Assembly: GCA_018398765.1 (NCBI GenBank)
Contig: JAHBMJ010002499.1
Location: forward strand, 1 to 18,210
Length of the DNA: 18,210 nt
Reading direction: 5' to 3'
DNA from: Chromera velia
Taxonomy: Eukaryota; Sar; Chromeraceae
A model generated the notes under the pieces. It had not been told where the DNA came from. It worked only from the letters and a program-made list of their open reading frames with translations, and ran no database searches. The translations under genes and the position numbers were made by a program. Below are positions 17,070 to 18,210 of this stretch, piece by piece (within the stretch, counting starts at the first letter, position 1; each line of letters opens with the position of its first letter).

Positions 17070-18210
17070 AACTGACTGTACTGACAATTGAAACTTTTGT
17101 ACTAGAAAGTGACTTTTAATTTTCTATGTATCACACTAAATTTTATATAAAAAACTAAGTCTTTAAAGCACTTAGAATGATTCTATTTATTGTTTCTTAC
17201 CTGCATGAAAGTATGAACAACTTTTAAAGATAAGGTTTAATGGGTTTATGGTGTGTATGTTAGAAATTGTTGGACATGAGTGAGGTGAAAGAGTTATAGT
17301 ATGTTGATATGTCGGGGAGTGATTACAGACTCTGCAGGCATGTGACAATGCGCAGTGTAATATACAAATAAGCTAACTTTTAGTTCTAATGGAATACGCC
17401 GAATTCGCACACTGATGTAAGGAGGGAGTACACAGCGGGTAACCCCCATGAAAGGTAAGAATGAATATCCGCAAACAGATCTGCCGATTTGACACCCACA
17501 GAAAGCAGTTCAACCAAACAAATGTTGAGCACTATGACCGTGCAAGAGGTAAATGCTTAGCTTCTGAAAGCCTGATCCATTGATGGCCTCTAGCCAGAGG
17601 GCCTTGCCCACGACCAGCCATCATAGCGTTCTTGTTTTTTCTGGGTGAGGTCCGGCACTGGCCACTGGGTCTTAGTCCACGCAGGAGCCCTACCTCCAAA
17701 TTCTCATGCAAACAAGAGCTGCGCCTCACTCCCACAACTTCAGATCACCCGAGATTACCAGCCGTAATGCTTCCTCACGAAACGCAAGCACCGACAAACG
17801 GTCCTCCGAGAAAGGCTCAGTCTGACCTGCAGCACAGATATGTAAAAATTCATAAAGTGGCTCTGAGTCACCTTCTGGCCACCCAGAGCTGGCCCCCTCA
17901 TCCAAAAAGCCTTTCCAGCTCCTCATCTAGAGCTTGTTAGAGCGCACGTACGGAAGGGATTCAATGGAAACTTTACTGGGGCAACTTCGTAGGCCCCTTT
18001 GCGTGGAGACGGGCCGTGCCCTTCGTGATGGAAGATCAAAATTGCCCTCTCAGGGCAACCAGTAGAGTGAATGTCATAAACCTAAGAAAAAGCAAAGAAG
18101 CCAATCCTCTGGGCTTTCGATAAAGCCTACTTTCATCGCTGGAGAGCAAGTCTATGTGATGGGAGAGAGGCGGCACTAGGTCGTGCTCTGATCGACTTGA
18201 AACATTCGAC
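17070..18210. other. Right flank: AT-rich then mixed spacer, no recognised gene
   Basis: Positions 17070-17400 are AT-rich and unrelated to block A. From about 17400 the composition becomes balanced. No RNA gene or repeat was seen. Confidence 0.4.
17726..17926 (-). CDS. Short unrecognised frame, possibly an exon or gene remnant
   Basis: An ATG-started 66-codon frame has protein-like composition (FLDEGASSGWPEGD, EPLYEFLHICAAG, LSVLAFREEALRLV, ending DLKLWE). It begins directly after an in-frame stop, and another frame upstream reads DEELERLFG, so a frameshifted older gene is possible. The family is not recognised. Confidence 0.25.
   Translation of the reverse strand: MRSWKGFLDEGASSGWPEGDSEPLYEFLHICAAGQTEPFSEDRLSVLAFREEALRLVISGDLKLWE

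Noticed and set aside
1-18210. tRNA, rRNA or snRNA genes
   Set aside because: I looked for cloverleaf-type A/B boxes and rRNA-like stretches by eye and found none; a covariance-model scan would be the decisive test.

Overview
The window looks like nuclear DNA from a protist-type eukaryote. It has large repeat-filled spacers, many microsatellites (CT, GT, ACAG, CAGT, GATAG), low gene density, and one long open reading frame coding for a eukaryotic PPPDE-family (DeSI-like) cysteine isopeptidase. There are no bacterial operons, Shine-Dalgarno sites, rRNA or tRNA. The CT/GT/CAGT-rich spacers and the low-complexity Ser/Pro-rich proteins would suit a chromerid alveolate such as Chromera, but this is an impression and not a species assignment.

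Layout, left to right. Positions 1-2579 are repeat block A, cut by the window edge. It holds the 3' end of the PPPDE gene and about 2 kb of microsatellite-rich DNA downstream of it. The PPPDE gene runs on the minus strand from 4316 to 2046, with a TATA box at 4497-4504. It codes for 756 aa: a C2HC zinc finger with UBZ4 spacing, a Ser-rich linker with an in-frame 87-aa tandem duplication, and a C-terminal catalytic domain with His and Cys in place. Upstream on the same strand is an unrecognised 210-aa reading frame (5480-4848). Next comes a 914-bp interval bounded by 27-bp inverted repeats (5697-6610), which may be a DNA transposon. It encloses a Cys/His-rich reading frame.

Positions 6611-12320 are essentially gene-poor. 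They contain AT-rich stretches, a 1.15-kb degenerate CAGT array with a 140-bp higher-order period, a 193-bp direct repeat whose hairpin shows a compensatory base change between copies, and a 207-bp direct repeat. Positions 12321-12545 are a 124-bp tandem repeat.

The right part carries two more copies of block A in the same orientation. Block C (13013-14023) lacks about 690 bp inside. Block B (14503-17069) is about 94% identical to A over the stretch compared by hand. Block B includes a truncated second copy of the PPPDE domain that keeps the catalytic His and Cys but has a nonsense codon and has lost everything upstream of the His. Between C and B lies a likely terminal exon (14384-14133) of a Ser/Asp-rich protein. 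Positions 17070-18210 hold no recognised gene.

Functionally, the one clear gene points to removal of ubiquitin or SUMO-like modifiers, perhaps with its own ubiquitin-binding finger. The rest shows a locus shaped by segmental duplication, microsatellite growth and possible mobile-element insertion.
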